Source of the DNA: Bacteroidota bacterium
Lineage (GTDB): Bacteria > Bacteroidota > Bacteroidia > Bacteroidales > Paludibacteraceae
Length of the DNA stretch: 64,000 nt
Assembly: GCA_023391625.1 (NCBI GenBank)
Contig: JAEWAN010000019.1
Coordinates: 1 to 64,000, forward strand
Direction of reading: 5' to 3'
Shown here: positions 8,979 to 16,510 of the stretch, piece by piece
Position numbering within the stretch: position 1 is the first letter of the stretch
Layout of the letters: every line of letters begins with the position of its first letter
Translations under genes and position numbers: made by a program
Notes under the pieces: model-generated
Told to the model about the DNA's origin: nothing
What the model saw: the letters and a program-made list of their open reading frames with translations, nothing else
The model's database searches: none

Positions 8979-9935
8979 ATGAGCAATTACATTTATTTAG
9001 ACTGGAATGTTTTTAACAAGATAGAAAAGTTGGATGACTTGGATGAAGATGAGAAACATATTTATTCAAAAATTGAAGAATTAATAATTGAGGGTAAAAG
9101 TATAAGTCCTTACTCTAACGCACATATTAATGATTTGCTACGAGGACATGCTAATAATCCCGTTTATATTCCGCAACATCTTAATACTATTAGGCGCCTT
9201 ACAAATAACCTTTGTATTGTTCAATATTGGGGAGACACCCAAACCACATGGCATCATCGAGATATTGATGAATTTTTCCACTCAGCGTTAAATGAAAAAG
9301 ACAGGATTTCGGGTTCATTTCTCGAACTTATGGATTGCGATGAAACAGGTTTGATGAGAAAGACTATTGAAATGTATCGTTTTATTTCTGTGCCATCCAA
9401 TTTTAAAGAGATATATAAGGCTTCCCCTATTTTTAACTTAATGTTTCCACAAACAAAATCTGAAATGAACATGCTTGCACTAATGGAGGATATTTATAAT
9501 TTTTCAAATAATGCAAAGAAAGATTATTCACTTTATAAATCTTTAAAGAAATATATAATTCAAAGTAAAACGAAACTTAAACAACAAAAAGATTTATTTA
9601 AAGGTATTGATAAAGACCTCCCTTCATATTTGGAGTCTGACAAATTCTGGGAAGAATATGTTCCCAAAAACAAAACGAGCAATAATGCTGCTTACCAAAA
9701 AATCACGGACACTTATTTTAGAATTGATTTTAAAGGATACAAATCGGATGCTCGATTTTCAAATATGATTGACGATGCTTTACATGTGTTTTATGGAGCT
9801 CACTGTGATTATTTTCTGACAATAGATGATAAATGTCATTATAAAGCAGCAGAAACATATCATAAGTTAGGAATTAATACAAAAGCACTTAAACCAAATG
9901 AATTTGTCAATAACCTTGGAATATTAGAAATATAA
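8979..9935 (+). CDS. PIN-like nuclease-fold protein with a large central insertion
   Basis: 318 residues. The N-terminus IYLDWNVFNKI places an Asp (D8) at the end of the first strand, as in PIN-domain RNases. A second acidic spot is in SNAHINDLLRG (D52). The C-terminus MIDDALHVFYGAHCDYFLTI followed by DDKCHYKA (D265/D266, D283/D284) matches the last conserved acidic strands of the fold. Between them lies a helical, Lys/Glu-rich insertion of about 200 residues, much longer than in VapC toxins (about 130 residues in total). Codon use is more AT-rich than in the neighbours, and the gene is bordered by non-coding debris, suggesting transfer. No antitoxin-like small gene lies beside it. Likely metal-dependent RNase or defence effector; the exact role is inference. 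Confidence 0.6.
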   Translation: MSNYIYLDWNVFNKIEKLDDLDEDEKHIYSKIEELIIEGKSISPYSNAHINDLLRGHANNPVYIPQHLNTIRRLTNNLCIVQYWGDTQTTWHHRDIDEFFHSALNEKDRISGSFLELMDCDETGLMRKTIEMYRFISVPSNFKEIYKASPIFNLMFPQTKSEMNMLALMEDIYNFSNNAKKDYSLYKSLKKYIIQSKTKLKQQKDLFKGIDKDLPSYLESDKFWEEYVPKNKTSNNAAYQKITDTYFRIDFKGYKSDARFSNMIDDALHVFYGAHCDYFLTIDDKCHYKAAETYHKLGINTKALKPNEFVNNLGILEI

Positions 9936-9967
9936 TTTCCAAAATAGTTCTTTATTTATTTGATTTA

Positions 9968-9975
9968 CAAAGGTA
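9968..9975 (-). promoter_or_regulatory. Orphan promoter -7 box TACCTTTG pointing at the 3' end of the PIN-like gene
   Basis: Exact TAnnTTTG on the minus strand, but transcription would immediately enter the PIN-like gene antisense. Either it makes an antisense RNA or it is a relic of a lost gene. Confidence 0.4.
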
Positions 9976-10018
9976 CATTCCGGCAATAGAATGCCAACAC
10001 CAAGCCCTACGGGTTTTA

Positions 10019-10063
10019 CAGAAAATCTCCACACCTACGCTACGCTTCGGGTAGTATTTTCTG
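10019..10063. repeat. Inverted repeat in the debris region
   Basis: An outer 8-base perfect stem (10019-10026 with 10056-10063) encloses a shorter inner CTAC/GTAG pairing. It could be a terminator relic, an att or oriT-like structure, or a folded RNA. The role is unknown. Confidence 0.45.
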
Positions 10064-10358
10064 CAAAAGTGTTGTTTTATCTATTCCCTACATGAATGGG
10101 ATGTATATCAAATTGAAAAAAGAAAAAAATATGTGTTGTAGATATGGAAGAAATTCCACATTTTCGCAGTGAGTTATTTGAGGAAATACAGCGCAAAACG
10201 CAGAAATAGGCACGGTTGCCAATTCGTTACCTCTTACCGCTGAAAATTCCGCTTACAGCCTTTTATTCAAAAGGTTATCTCCCTAAGGTAATTTTATAAA
10301 ATAAAAAACAAATTCCTACATCCTGTAAAACAACCTTTTACTAATAGCATCCAAATGA

Positions 10359-10384
10359 AAAGGCCGGAAGTATTTCCGGCCTTT
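10359..10384 (-). terminator. Terminator of the aminotransferase gene
   Basis: An 11-base perfect stem (10359-10369 with 10374-10384), rich in GGCC, with a 4-base loop and T residues after it on the minus strand. It lies 24 bases past the stop codon. Confidence 0.8.
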
Positions 10385-10408
10385 CATAATAAAATAATGT
10401 AAAAACAA

Positions 10409-11551
10409 TCAGGCTTTCAATTCCCTCAGGTATTTTTCAAGACGATCCATCCCCTCTTTTATATTTTCCAGAGAATTGGCGTATGAGAACCGGACAAAAC
10501 CTTCGCCGTTCGTTCCGAAATCAACTCCCGGAGTAATACCCACATGCGCCTTTTCCAATACATCAAAAGCAAAACGATAAGAATCATTGGTAAAAGAACG
10601 TGCATCGCAAAACACATAAAACGCCCCTTTCGGTTCCGTATGAATAACAAATCCCATATTTTTCAAGCGTTCAAGCATATACAACCGACGTTCGTTATAC
10701 ACTGCCCGCATAGCCTGCACATCCGGATCTGCACTTTGCAAAGCAGCAACACCACCCGCCTGAGCCGTACTTGGCGCACAAATAAATAAATTCTGCTGCA
10801 ATATCTGCAACGACCTCATGTATTCTTTCGGTGCGATAAGGTAGCCCAACCGTAAGCCAGTCATAGCAAAACGTTTTGAAAACCCGTTGATAACAAAAGC
10901 CTTATCCGTATATTCCAAAATAGAATCAGCCCGGCCTTCATACACAAGCCCGTGGTATATCTCATCGGAAATAATCGGGATATTCAGCCCGGCCAATTCC
11001 TGAAACACTTCTTTTGAAACCAATGTACCCGTGGGATTCATCGGAGAATTGATAAATACCGCCCGTGTACGGGGAGTTATTTTTTTTCTGATTTCCTCTA
11101 CATCATACTGGAAACCGTTCTCTGCTTTCATATCAATAAAAACAGGTTCGGCATGACAGACCAATGTGAAGTTTTTATAACAAGGATAAGCCGGATTAGA
11201 AATTATCACCTCATCTCCCGGTTGGCAAAGAAGCATCAGAGCCATCAGTATAGCCGGAGAAGAACCGGAAGTTACCACAATACAATCCGGATCTACCTGT
11301 ACCCCGTATTCCGACAAATAAAAACCTGCGATTTCCTTGCGCAAACGCAGGTCGCCCAGCGAATGGGTGTAATGAGTATTCCCCTCCCGGTGTGATTTCA
11401 CCGTTTCATTTATCACGCATTCCGGCATATCAAAATCCGGTTCTCCCACTTCCAGGTGAATAATATCAACCCCGTTGGCCTGCAATTCTTTAGCCCTCTC
11501 TAATACGTCCATCACAATAAATGATGTCATACGGTCTATATTCTGATTCAT
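10409..11551 (-). CDS. Class I/II PLP-dependent aminotransferase (aspartate-aminotransferase fold)
   Basis: 380 residues, fold type I. Visible are GEPDF (36-40), the cofactor phosphate region TSGSSPAIL (94-102), NPTG (172-175), the pyridine-nitrogen Asp with its Tyr in SDEIYHG (D196, Y199), the Schiff-base lysine in GFSKRFAMTGLRLG (K226) and the following Arg (R234). It swaps an amino group between an amino acid and 2-oxoglutarate or a similar keto acid in the cytosol. Sequence alone does not distinguish aspartate, alanine, tyrosine or branched-chain specificity. It has a complete promoter (TTTG, 19 bases, TACCTTTG) and its own terminator, so it is a single-gene unit, divergent from the acyl-CoA ligase. 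Confidence 0.88.
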   Translation of the reverse strand: MNQNIDRMTSFIVMDVLERAKELQANGVDIIHLEVGEPDFDMPECVINETVKSHREGNTHYTHSLGDLRLRKEIAGFYLSEYGVQVDPDCIVVTSGSSPAILMALMLLCQPGDEVIISNPAYPCYKNFTLVCHAEPVFIDMKAENGFQYDVEEIRKKITPRTRAVFINSPMNPTGTLVSKEVFQELAGLNIPIISDEIYHGLVYEGRADSILEYTDKAFVINGFSKRFAMTGLRLGYLIAPKEYMRSLQILQQNLFICAPSTAQAGGVAALQSADPDVQAMRAVYNERRLYMLERLKNMGFVIHTEPKGAFYVFCDARSFTNDSYRFAFDVLEKAHVGITPGVDFGTNGEGFVRFSYANSLENIKEGMDRLEKYLRELKA

Positions 11552-11576
11552 AATACCTCGTCTTTTTTAGCAGTTG

Positions 11577-11607
11577 CAAAGGTAGAGTTTGTTTGAATTT
11601 TCCACAA
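11577..11607 (-). promoter_or_regulatory. Full promoter of the aminotransferase
   Basis: On the minus strand: -33 TTTG (11604-11607), 19-base spacer, -7 TACCTTTG (11577-11584), 25 bases before the ATG. It fits the Bacteroidetes consensus. Confidence 0.75.
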
Positions 11608-11740
11608 ATAAATCAAAAAATTATACTACCGAAAAACAGCGGAAAGAAAGGAAAGAAAACAACTATTCATTTTCTTAAAATATATTTTTCACTAATAATC
11701 AAATATTTAATCCAAAAAGCAGAAAATAAAATTGCACACT

Positions 11741-11771
11741 TTTGCCAATTTCGTGTAATTTCATATCTTTG
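11741..11771 (+). promoter_or_regulatory. Full promoter of the acyl-CoA ligase
   Basis: TTTG (11741-11744), 19-base spacer, TATCTTTG (11764-11771), 32 bases upstream of the ATG at 11804. Confidence 0.78.
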
Positions 11772-11803
11772 CAGCAAATTTTTATAACAACACATTTAAG
11801 GAC

Positions 11804-13561
11804 ATGGTACAGGAAAATTTAATCCGTTTATTTCAAGACAGTTTCAGACAAAACTGGGATTTACCGGGATACAGTGATTATGGCGAAGATAAAACCCTTA
11901 CTTATGCCGACATATCAAAAAAAATAGCTAAGCTTCACGTTCTTTTTGAAGAATGTAATATCCAGAAAAACGACAAGATAGCTTTAATAGGACGCAACTC
12001 ATGCAACTGGGCCATCACTTACCTGGCCACCATTACCTATGGCGCTATCATTGTTCCCATATTACATGATTTCAATCCGAACGATGTACATCATATAGCC
12101 AATCATTCTGAATCCAAACTCTTATTTACAGACGAGAATATATGGGAACACCTGGAAGAAGAAAAACTTTCCGATGTTAAAGCCGTGTTCTCTTTACGCA
12201 ACTTCAACTGCATCAGCATTCTGAACCAGAAAAAAATCGGAGAAAAAAACGAATGCGGGGAAACTTCACAGGACTGCGACCCGATTGATATGTTAGACAA
12301 ACATCGTCTGCAGCCGGGCTCTATCAAAGAACTATTCTACAACAAATACCCTGACGGTTTTTCACGTGAATGCGTTAATTACACAGAAAAGCCCAATTCC
12401 GAAATTGTTTCCATCAACTACACATCCGGAACTACCGGGTTTAGTAAAGGGGTTATGACCAGTGGAAACGCATTGGCAGGAAACATTACTTTCGGTTTCC
12501 GTACCAAACTGGTAGCTCCGGGATACCGTATCGTAGCATTCTTGCCGCTTGCCCATGCTTACGGCTGTGCCTTTGACTTTCTGGCTTCCACCTGTGCCGG
12601 TTGTCATATCAACTTCATAGGAAAAACGCCTTCGCCTAAAATACTGCTGAAAGCATTTGCCGAAGTAAAACCAAGCGTGGTATTCACTGTGCCGTTGATC
12701 ATCGAAAAAATATATAAAAAACAAATTCTTCCATTGCTTTCAAAACCCACTATGCGCTGGGTACTGAGCATTCCGTTACTGGATCAGACAATACTGGCTC
12801 AAATACGGAAAAAACTGGTAAATGCATTCGGAGGTGAATTCAGCGAAATCGTAATCGGAGGCGCTCCGCTGAACGCCGAAGTTGAAGAGTTTTTCCATAA
12901 AATGAAATTCCCTTTCACAGTAGGTTACGGTATGACCGAGTGCGCTCCGCTGATAAGCTATGCCAACAAAAATGATTTCGTTGTAAAATCATGCGGTAAA
13001 ATTCTGGACATCATGGAAGCTAAGATAATAGACCCTGATCCGGAAACCGGAACCGGAGAAATTTGTGTCCGTGGGGAAAATGTGATGAGCGGTTACTATA
13101 AAAATCCGGAAGCCACAGAACAGGCTTTCTACGATGGATGGCTACGTACAGGCGACCTCGGAACTATTGACAACAACGGAAACATCTTTATCCGTGGACG
13201 TGCTAAAACAATGATTCTAAGCGCCAACGGACAAAACATATATCCGGAAGAAATAGAATCCAAAATCAACAATATGCCTTATGTTATGGAAAGTCTTGTT
13301 ATAGAAAACAAAGGCAAACTGATAGCACTGGTATATCCGGACTATGAAGCTGTAGATTCACAAAACCTTACACAGGACCAGTTACAGGAAATGATGGAGG
13401 AAAACAGAAATGCAGTAAACAGCATATTGGGTAAATATGAAAAAATAACCAAGATACAGCTTTATCCTCATGAGTTTGAAAAAACACCGAAAAAAAGTAT
13501 CAAACGTTACCTGTATTCTACCAGCTTCCAGACAGACAATGAGCTGAACGAAGAAGAATAA
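11804..13561 (+). CDS. AMP-dependent long-chain fatty-acid-CoA ligase family protein
   Basis: 585 residues of the adenylate-forming ANL family. The P-loop-like motif YTSGTTGFSKGVM lies at about 205-217, then GYGMTECAPL (about 374), the hinge region GWLRTGDLG (about 444) with GRAKTMILSANGQNIYPEEI, and the C-terminal catalytic lysine region KTPKKSIKRYL. It should activate a fatty acid (or other carboxylate) with ATP and transfer it to CoA at the cytosolic face of the membrane. The chain-length preference is not readable. It is a single-gene unit with its own promoter; a 26-base-stem terminator lies about 90 bases downstream. The acidic tail NELNEEE is variable in the family. Confidence 0.88.
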   Translation: MVQENLIRLFQDSFRQNWDLPGYSDYGEDKTLTYADISKKIAKLHVLFEECNIQKNDKIALIGRNSCNWAITYLATITYGAIIVPILHDFNPNDVHHIANHSESKLLFTDENIWEHLEEEKLSDVKAVFSLRNFNCISILNQKKIGEKNECGETSQDCDPIDMLDKHRLQPGSIKELFYNKYPDGFSRECVNYTEKPNSEIVSINYTSGTTGFSKGVMTSGNALAGNITFGFRTKLVAPGYRIVAFLPLAHAYGCAFDFLASTCAGCHINFIGKTPSPKILLKAFAEVKPSVVFTVPLIIEKIYKKQILPLLSKPTMRWVLSIPLLDQTILAQIRKKLVNAFGGEFSEIVIGGAPLNAEVEEFFHKMKFPFTVGYGMTECAPLISYANKNDFVVKSCGKILDIMEAKIIDPDPETGTGEICVRGENVMSGYYKNPEATEQAFYDGWLRTGDLGTIDNNGNIFIRGRAKTMILSANGQNIYPEEIESKINNMPYVMESLVIENKGKLIALVYPDYEAVDSQNLTQDQLQEMMEENRNAVNSILGKYEKITKIQLYPHEFEKTPKKSIKRYLYSTSFQTDNELNEEE

Positions 13562-13651
13562 GACAATAAAGTTCCGATACCGTACTGGCATAATTAAAAG
13601 GAAAAATTATGCTCCTTCAGGATAATAGAAACCGGACAAACGGTATCTACA

Positions 13652-13706
13652 TATAAAACTATAAAAAGGCAGAAATTAAAAATTTCTGCCTTTTTATAGT
13701 TTTATA
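13652..13706 (+). terminator. Terminator with perfect 26-base stem
   Basis: The arms 13652-13677 and 13681-13706 pair perfectly around an AAA loop, with T-rich sequence inside and after the right arm. It can act in both directions. The rest of 13562-13919 shows no gene. Confidence 0.85.
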
Positions 13707-13871
13707 CCCTTCTATAATACAAACATCCGTATTACAAAAAGCAGACAATCCGCTCATGTAAAAACCTGACATTTCAAGCTAATGCAGGTTAACATGTCCC
13801 CGTATTAGGCAACTACACATATATTTTTCAAAAAAATTTCGTTTTATACCGGAATATTTTTGAATTAGAGA

Positions 13872-13879
13872 TATCTTTG
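13872..13879 (+). promoter_or_regulatory. Promoter -7 box TATCTTTG of the small lipoprotein
   Basis: Exact TAnnTTTG, 40 bases upstream of the ATG at 13920. No clear -33 box. Confidence 0.55.
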
Positions 13880-13919
13880 AACCCTCAAATTCCACCATTA
13901 TATTTTTATAAATCATTTT

Positions 13920-14414
13920 ATGTTTAAAAGTAAAATCATTTTACTCACCGTTGTACTTACGGTTTTGTTTTCATGCAAGCCAAAAGAAGAAGACACCCGG
14001 ATTCCTATACTGAAAGCAACCATAGAAGGAAAAGAAATTGTATTCAAAGGTAAGCTGACAGCCGTATGCTATCAGGACGTGGAGGAAGAGAAAGATGTAG
14101 CATACGAATACCTGTTCCAGAATTCCGGAGAGCCGTCTATTGTCATTAACATGCACGATAACACATTAACAAAACAGGATTTCAGCTATCCTGACATAGA
14201 GGTGAGGTATTATACCTACGACGAAAACGATAATGCCGTCCGGTACGATTCCAATACTTCCGGAAAGGGCTACTTTAAAATTATTGAGGAAAAAGAAGGG
14301 TATATATATGCCGATTTTGAATTCAGCATGATAAGCGCCATAGACAAAAAAACAGTCATCACCATAAAAAACGGCCGTGTAGAACTTCCTTTAAGAAGGC
14401 TTGACCGCAGATAA
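13920..14414 (+). CDS. Small lipoprotein of unknown function
   Basis: 164 residues. The N-terminus MFKSKIILLTVVLTVLFSC is a lipoprotein signal with Cys19 as the lipidated residue, followed by KPKEEDTR. The mature part is beta-rich and acidic (YQDVEEEKDV; DENDNAVRYD), without Cys or known enzyme motifs, and ends in basic PLRRLDRR. It probably sits in the outer or inner membrane facing the periplasm. No family recognised. It is transcribed alone, convergent with the Sua5/YciO gene through a shared 26-base-stem terminator. Confidence 0.75.
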   Translation: MFKSKIILLTVVLTVLFSCKPKEEDTRIPILKATIEGKEIVFKGKLTAVCYQDVEEEKDVAYEYLFQNSGEPSIVINMHDNTLTKQDFSYPDIEVRYYTYDENDNAVRYDSNTSGKGYFKIIEEKEGYIYADFEFSMISAIDKKTVITIKNGRVELPLRRLDRR

Positions 14415-14426
14415 TTCCCAAACAAA

Positions 14427-14484
14427 ATAAATAACAAACAACAGGCCGGTAGTTTTTACTACCGGCCTGTTGTTTGTTATTTAT
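14427..14484. terminator. Bidirectional terminator between lipoprotein and Sua5/YciO genes
   Basis: A perfect 26-base stem (14427-14452 with 14459-14484) with a 6-base loop, GC-rich centre and A/T-rich flanks, so each strand ends in T. It lies in the 82-base gap between convergent genes. Confidence 0.88.
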
Positions 14485-14496
14485 GATTATAAAATT

Positions 14497-15102
14497 TTAA
14501 TCCTGTAAAATACCAGCGCCTTCACGAGCCACAAAAGGTTCGTCACCCGTACAATCCACAATTGTAGAAGGAATGATAGTACCTTCGCCCCCGTCTATCA
14601 CAACATCCACCTGTTTGCCTATTTTTTCATCGATCAGCTCCGGATTCGTCATGTAGTCTGTATCCTCATCATAAAAAACAGAACTAACCATCAACGGGTG
14701 ACCCAACTCCTTCAGGATTTCCATCACAATTCTGTTACTTGACATACGCACCCCTACCTCCTTTTTGTTTTTAAACAGTTTAGGCAGTGAGTTACTTCCG
14801 TTCAGAATAAAAGTAAACGGTCCTGGCAGATTCTTTTTTATCAACTTAAAAGCGACATCGTCCATTTTAGCGTATTCGCTTATCTGAGCCACATCATGAC
14901 AAACGAACGATAAATTCGTTTTCCTCACATCCTTTCCTTTCAGCTTGGTTATCTTTTCTACCGCAGCATTATTAAAAATATCACAAGCAAAAGCATACAA
15001 AGTATCCGTAGGAATAATAACAATTCCTCCGTTTCTTATAACTTCTGCAATGCGCCGTATCTGATTAGGATTCGGATTATCTTCGTATAATTTCAAAAGC
15101 AT
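14497..15102 (-). CDS. Sua5/YciO/YrdC-family protein (threonylcarbamoyl-AMP synthase-like)
   Basis: 201 residues, one YrdC domain filling the whole protein. Visible are the nucleotide/carboxylate-binding strand IPTDTLYAFACD (30-41), KLKGKDVRKTNLSFVC (53-68), LPGPFTFIL (92-100), VGVRM and the late PSTIVDC. True Sua5/TsaC enzymes make threonylcarbamoyl-AMP from Thr, bicarbonate and ATP for the t6A37 modification of tRNA. The motif PTDTLYAFACD, instead of the common PTETVYGLG, is closer to the YciO-like branch, whose cellular role is less certain. It has a TAAGTTTG promoter box and a strong shared terminator. Confidence 0.82.
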   Translation of the reverse strand: MLLKLYEDNPNPNQIRRIAEVIRNGGIVIIPTDTLYAFACDIFNNAAVEKITKLKGKDVRKTNLSFVCHDVAQISEYAKMDDVAFKLIKKNLPGPFTFILNGSNSLPKLFKNKKEVGVRMSSNRIVMEILKELGHPLMVSSVFYDEDTDYMTNPELIDEKIGKQVDVVIDGGEGTIIPSTIVDCTGDEPFVAREGAGILQD

Positions 15103-15139
15103 AACAAATCTGTTGTAAGAGAGTCCCCTAAAAACCGGG

Positions 15140-15147
15140 CAAACTTA
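15140..15147 (-). promoter_or_regulatory. Promoter -7 box TAAGTTTG of the Sua5/YciO gene
   Basis: Exact TAnnTTTG on the minus strand, 37 bases upstream of the ATG at 15102. Confidence 0.55.
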
Positions 15148-15469
15148 CACAAAATTTTATAATTTTATACATTTATTTCGACAAAAGAATGAGCAGGGAT
15201 TATCAGCTACAAGCGTCCGATTTCAATATCACCACGATAAAATACAGATTATAAAAATATTACATAGCAAGAAAGAGAATAGACAAACACATAAAAACTT
15301 TTCTTTTTAACATGCTGAAAATCCCTCCTGTAAAAATATTGTACCGGTTTACCCCAACAAAACGCCAGGATATAAAAATTCACTCCTTTCTGTCACAACA
15401 GACACATACAAAAAAGTTGCCACAATCAATGGCACATTAAACCGACAAAGACGGATAAAATTAAATCAT

Positions 15470-15477
15470 TACTTTTG
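15470..15477 (+). promoter_or_regulatory. Promoter -7 box TACTTTTG of the sugar acetyltransferase
   Basis: Exact TAnnTTTG, 27 bases upstream of the ATG at 15505. Confidence 0.6.
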
Positions 15478-15504
15478 CGTTAACATGACAGACAACAAAC
15501 TATT

Positions 15505-16065
15505 ATGAAAACAGAAATTGAAAAAATGCGTAATCAGGAACTTTATTATTTTTCCGATCCGGAAATACAAAAAAGCCTGATTCATGCAAAAACGGTATGC
15601 GCCAAATTACAAACCATGAGTATTTACGATGAAAACTACCGTGAAACCATAGAAGACCTTATCCCCGGCATACCTTCCAGCTCCACAGTATGCCCGCCGT
15701 TTCATTGCGACCATGGACATGGAATCATTCTTGAAGAAAATATCTTCATCAACTATAACTGCATTTTTCTGGACGGAGGTCATATACATATAGGCAAACA
15801 TACGCTGATAGGTCCTAATTGCCAGCTTTACACCCCTCAACACCCCATAGACCATGTAGAACGACGTGAAGAAAAGGAAAACGCCTACCCGATTACTATC
15901 GGTGAAGATTGCTGGCTCGGAGGAAACGTCACCGTATGCCCTGGTGTCACCATAGGCAACCGCTGTATCATTGCTGCAGGAAGCGTTGTTACCAAAGATA
16001 TTCCGGACGATTGTTTGGCTGCAGGCAATCCGGCCGTTGTAAAAAGAAGTCTGAAAAAAGAGTAA
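15505..16065 (+). CDS. Sugar O-acetyltransferase (Maa/NodL type)
   Basis: 186 residues, the family's usual length. The N-terminal 55 residues match the maltose-acetyltransferase (Mac) helical cap (MRNQELYYFSDPE). The rest is a left-handed beta helix of hexapeptide repeats (IGKHTLIGPNCQLYT; IGEDCWLGGNVTVCPGVTIG; IIAAGSVVTKDIPDD). The catalytic His is in YTPQHPID (H113). It transfers acetyl from acetyl-CoA to a sugar hydroxyl in the cytosol, probably for detoxification or recycling of sugars. The C-terminus GNPAVVKRSL is typical. Own promoter; no T-tailed terminator follows, but an inverted repeat lies about 100 bases downstream. Confidence 0.85.
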   Translation: MKTEIEKMRNQELYYFSDPEIQKSLIHAKTVCAKLQTMSIYDENYRETIEDLIPGIPSSSTVCPPFHCDHGHGIILEENIFINYNCIFLDGGHIHIGKHTLIGPNCQLYTPQHPIDHVERREEKENAYPITIGEDCWLGGNVTVCPGVTIGNRCIIAAGSVVTKDIPDDCLAAGNPAVVKRSLKKE

Positions 16066-16464
16066 CCCTTATCCATAAACGAGCAGCCAGTAAAGGAATC
16101 TTCAAACCAAAGGCTTCCTCTCCGGCTGCCGATCTTCACTAAAAGCCACACCCCTGTATGAGATTTATCCGATTTTTAAGTAGTTTTCCTAAAAACCACT
16201 TAAAATCGGGTAATGACTTGTCAGCAGTCATAAATTCAATATCATGTTATACCAGAACTATCCTTTTATAGTGGTAATACACTTTTCTGATATCATAGGA
16301 ATAGATAACTAAAATATTTTTACCTTCCAGTAGTTTAAATACTCATTCGTGATAAAAACATAGTAGCTATCCGTCTTGACCTAAACAAGACACGCTTTAC
16401 ACGGATTGAGAAAAAAGATTTAACCATATTTTCCTAAAAATAATACTACGGACATTTTCGTTTT
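16066..16464. other. Intergenic region between acetyltransferase and DUF134 genes
   Basis: About 400 bases. Apart from the imperfect hairpin at 16169-16209 no gene or known element is visible. Confidence 0.45.
16169..16209. repeat. Imperfect inverted repeat downstream of the acetyltransferase
   Basis: Arms of about 19 bases (16169-16187 with 16191-16209) pair with one mismatch and a slip. No T run follows on either strand, so it is a weak terminator candidate or an mRNA end-protecting hairpin. Confidence 0.5.
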
Positions 16465-16476
16465 GAACAAATGTTC
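16465..16476 (+). promoter_or_regulatory. Possible operator GAACA-N2-TGTTC
   Basis: A short perfect dyad just upstream of the -7 box of the DUF134-NifX gene. Its position between -33 and -7 is where a repressor would act. The encoded HTH protein itself is a candidate binder. Inference only. Confidence 0.35.
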
Positions 16477-16478
16477 AT

Positions 16479-16486
16479 TACTTTTG
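16479..16486 (+). promoter_or_regulatory. Promoter -7 box TACTTTTG of the DUF134-NifX gene
   Basis: Exact TAnnTTTG, 24 bases upstream of the ATG at 16511. Confidence 0.6.
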
Positions 16487-16510
16487 CATCATCAATAATG
16501 ATTCCAATAA

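Larger units (their letters stand above)
9936..10358. other. Gene-free stretch that looks like remains of a mobile element
   Basis: About 420 bases without a gene. It holds an exact minus-strand promoter box (9968-9975) with no gene to drive, a long hairpin (10019-10063), and an orphan run of about 30 codons at about 10118-10207 whose end reads MEEIPHFRSELFEEIQRK before a stop. Composition and content differ from the flanking housekeeping genes. Confidence 0.45.
15103..15504. other. 402-base divergent intergenic region
   Basis: It holds the two promoter boxes for the divergent Sua5/YciO and acetyltransferase genes. The middle is AT-rich, and I see no gene, repeat or RNA structure in it. Confidence 0.5.
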
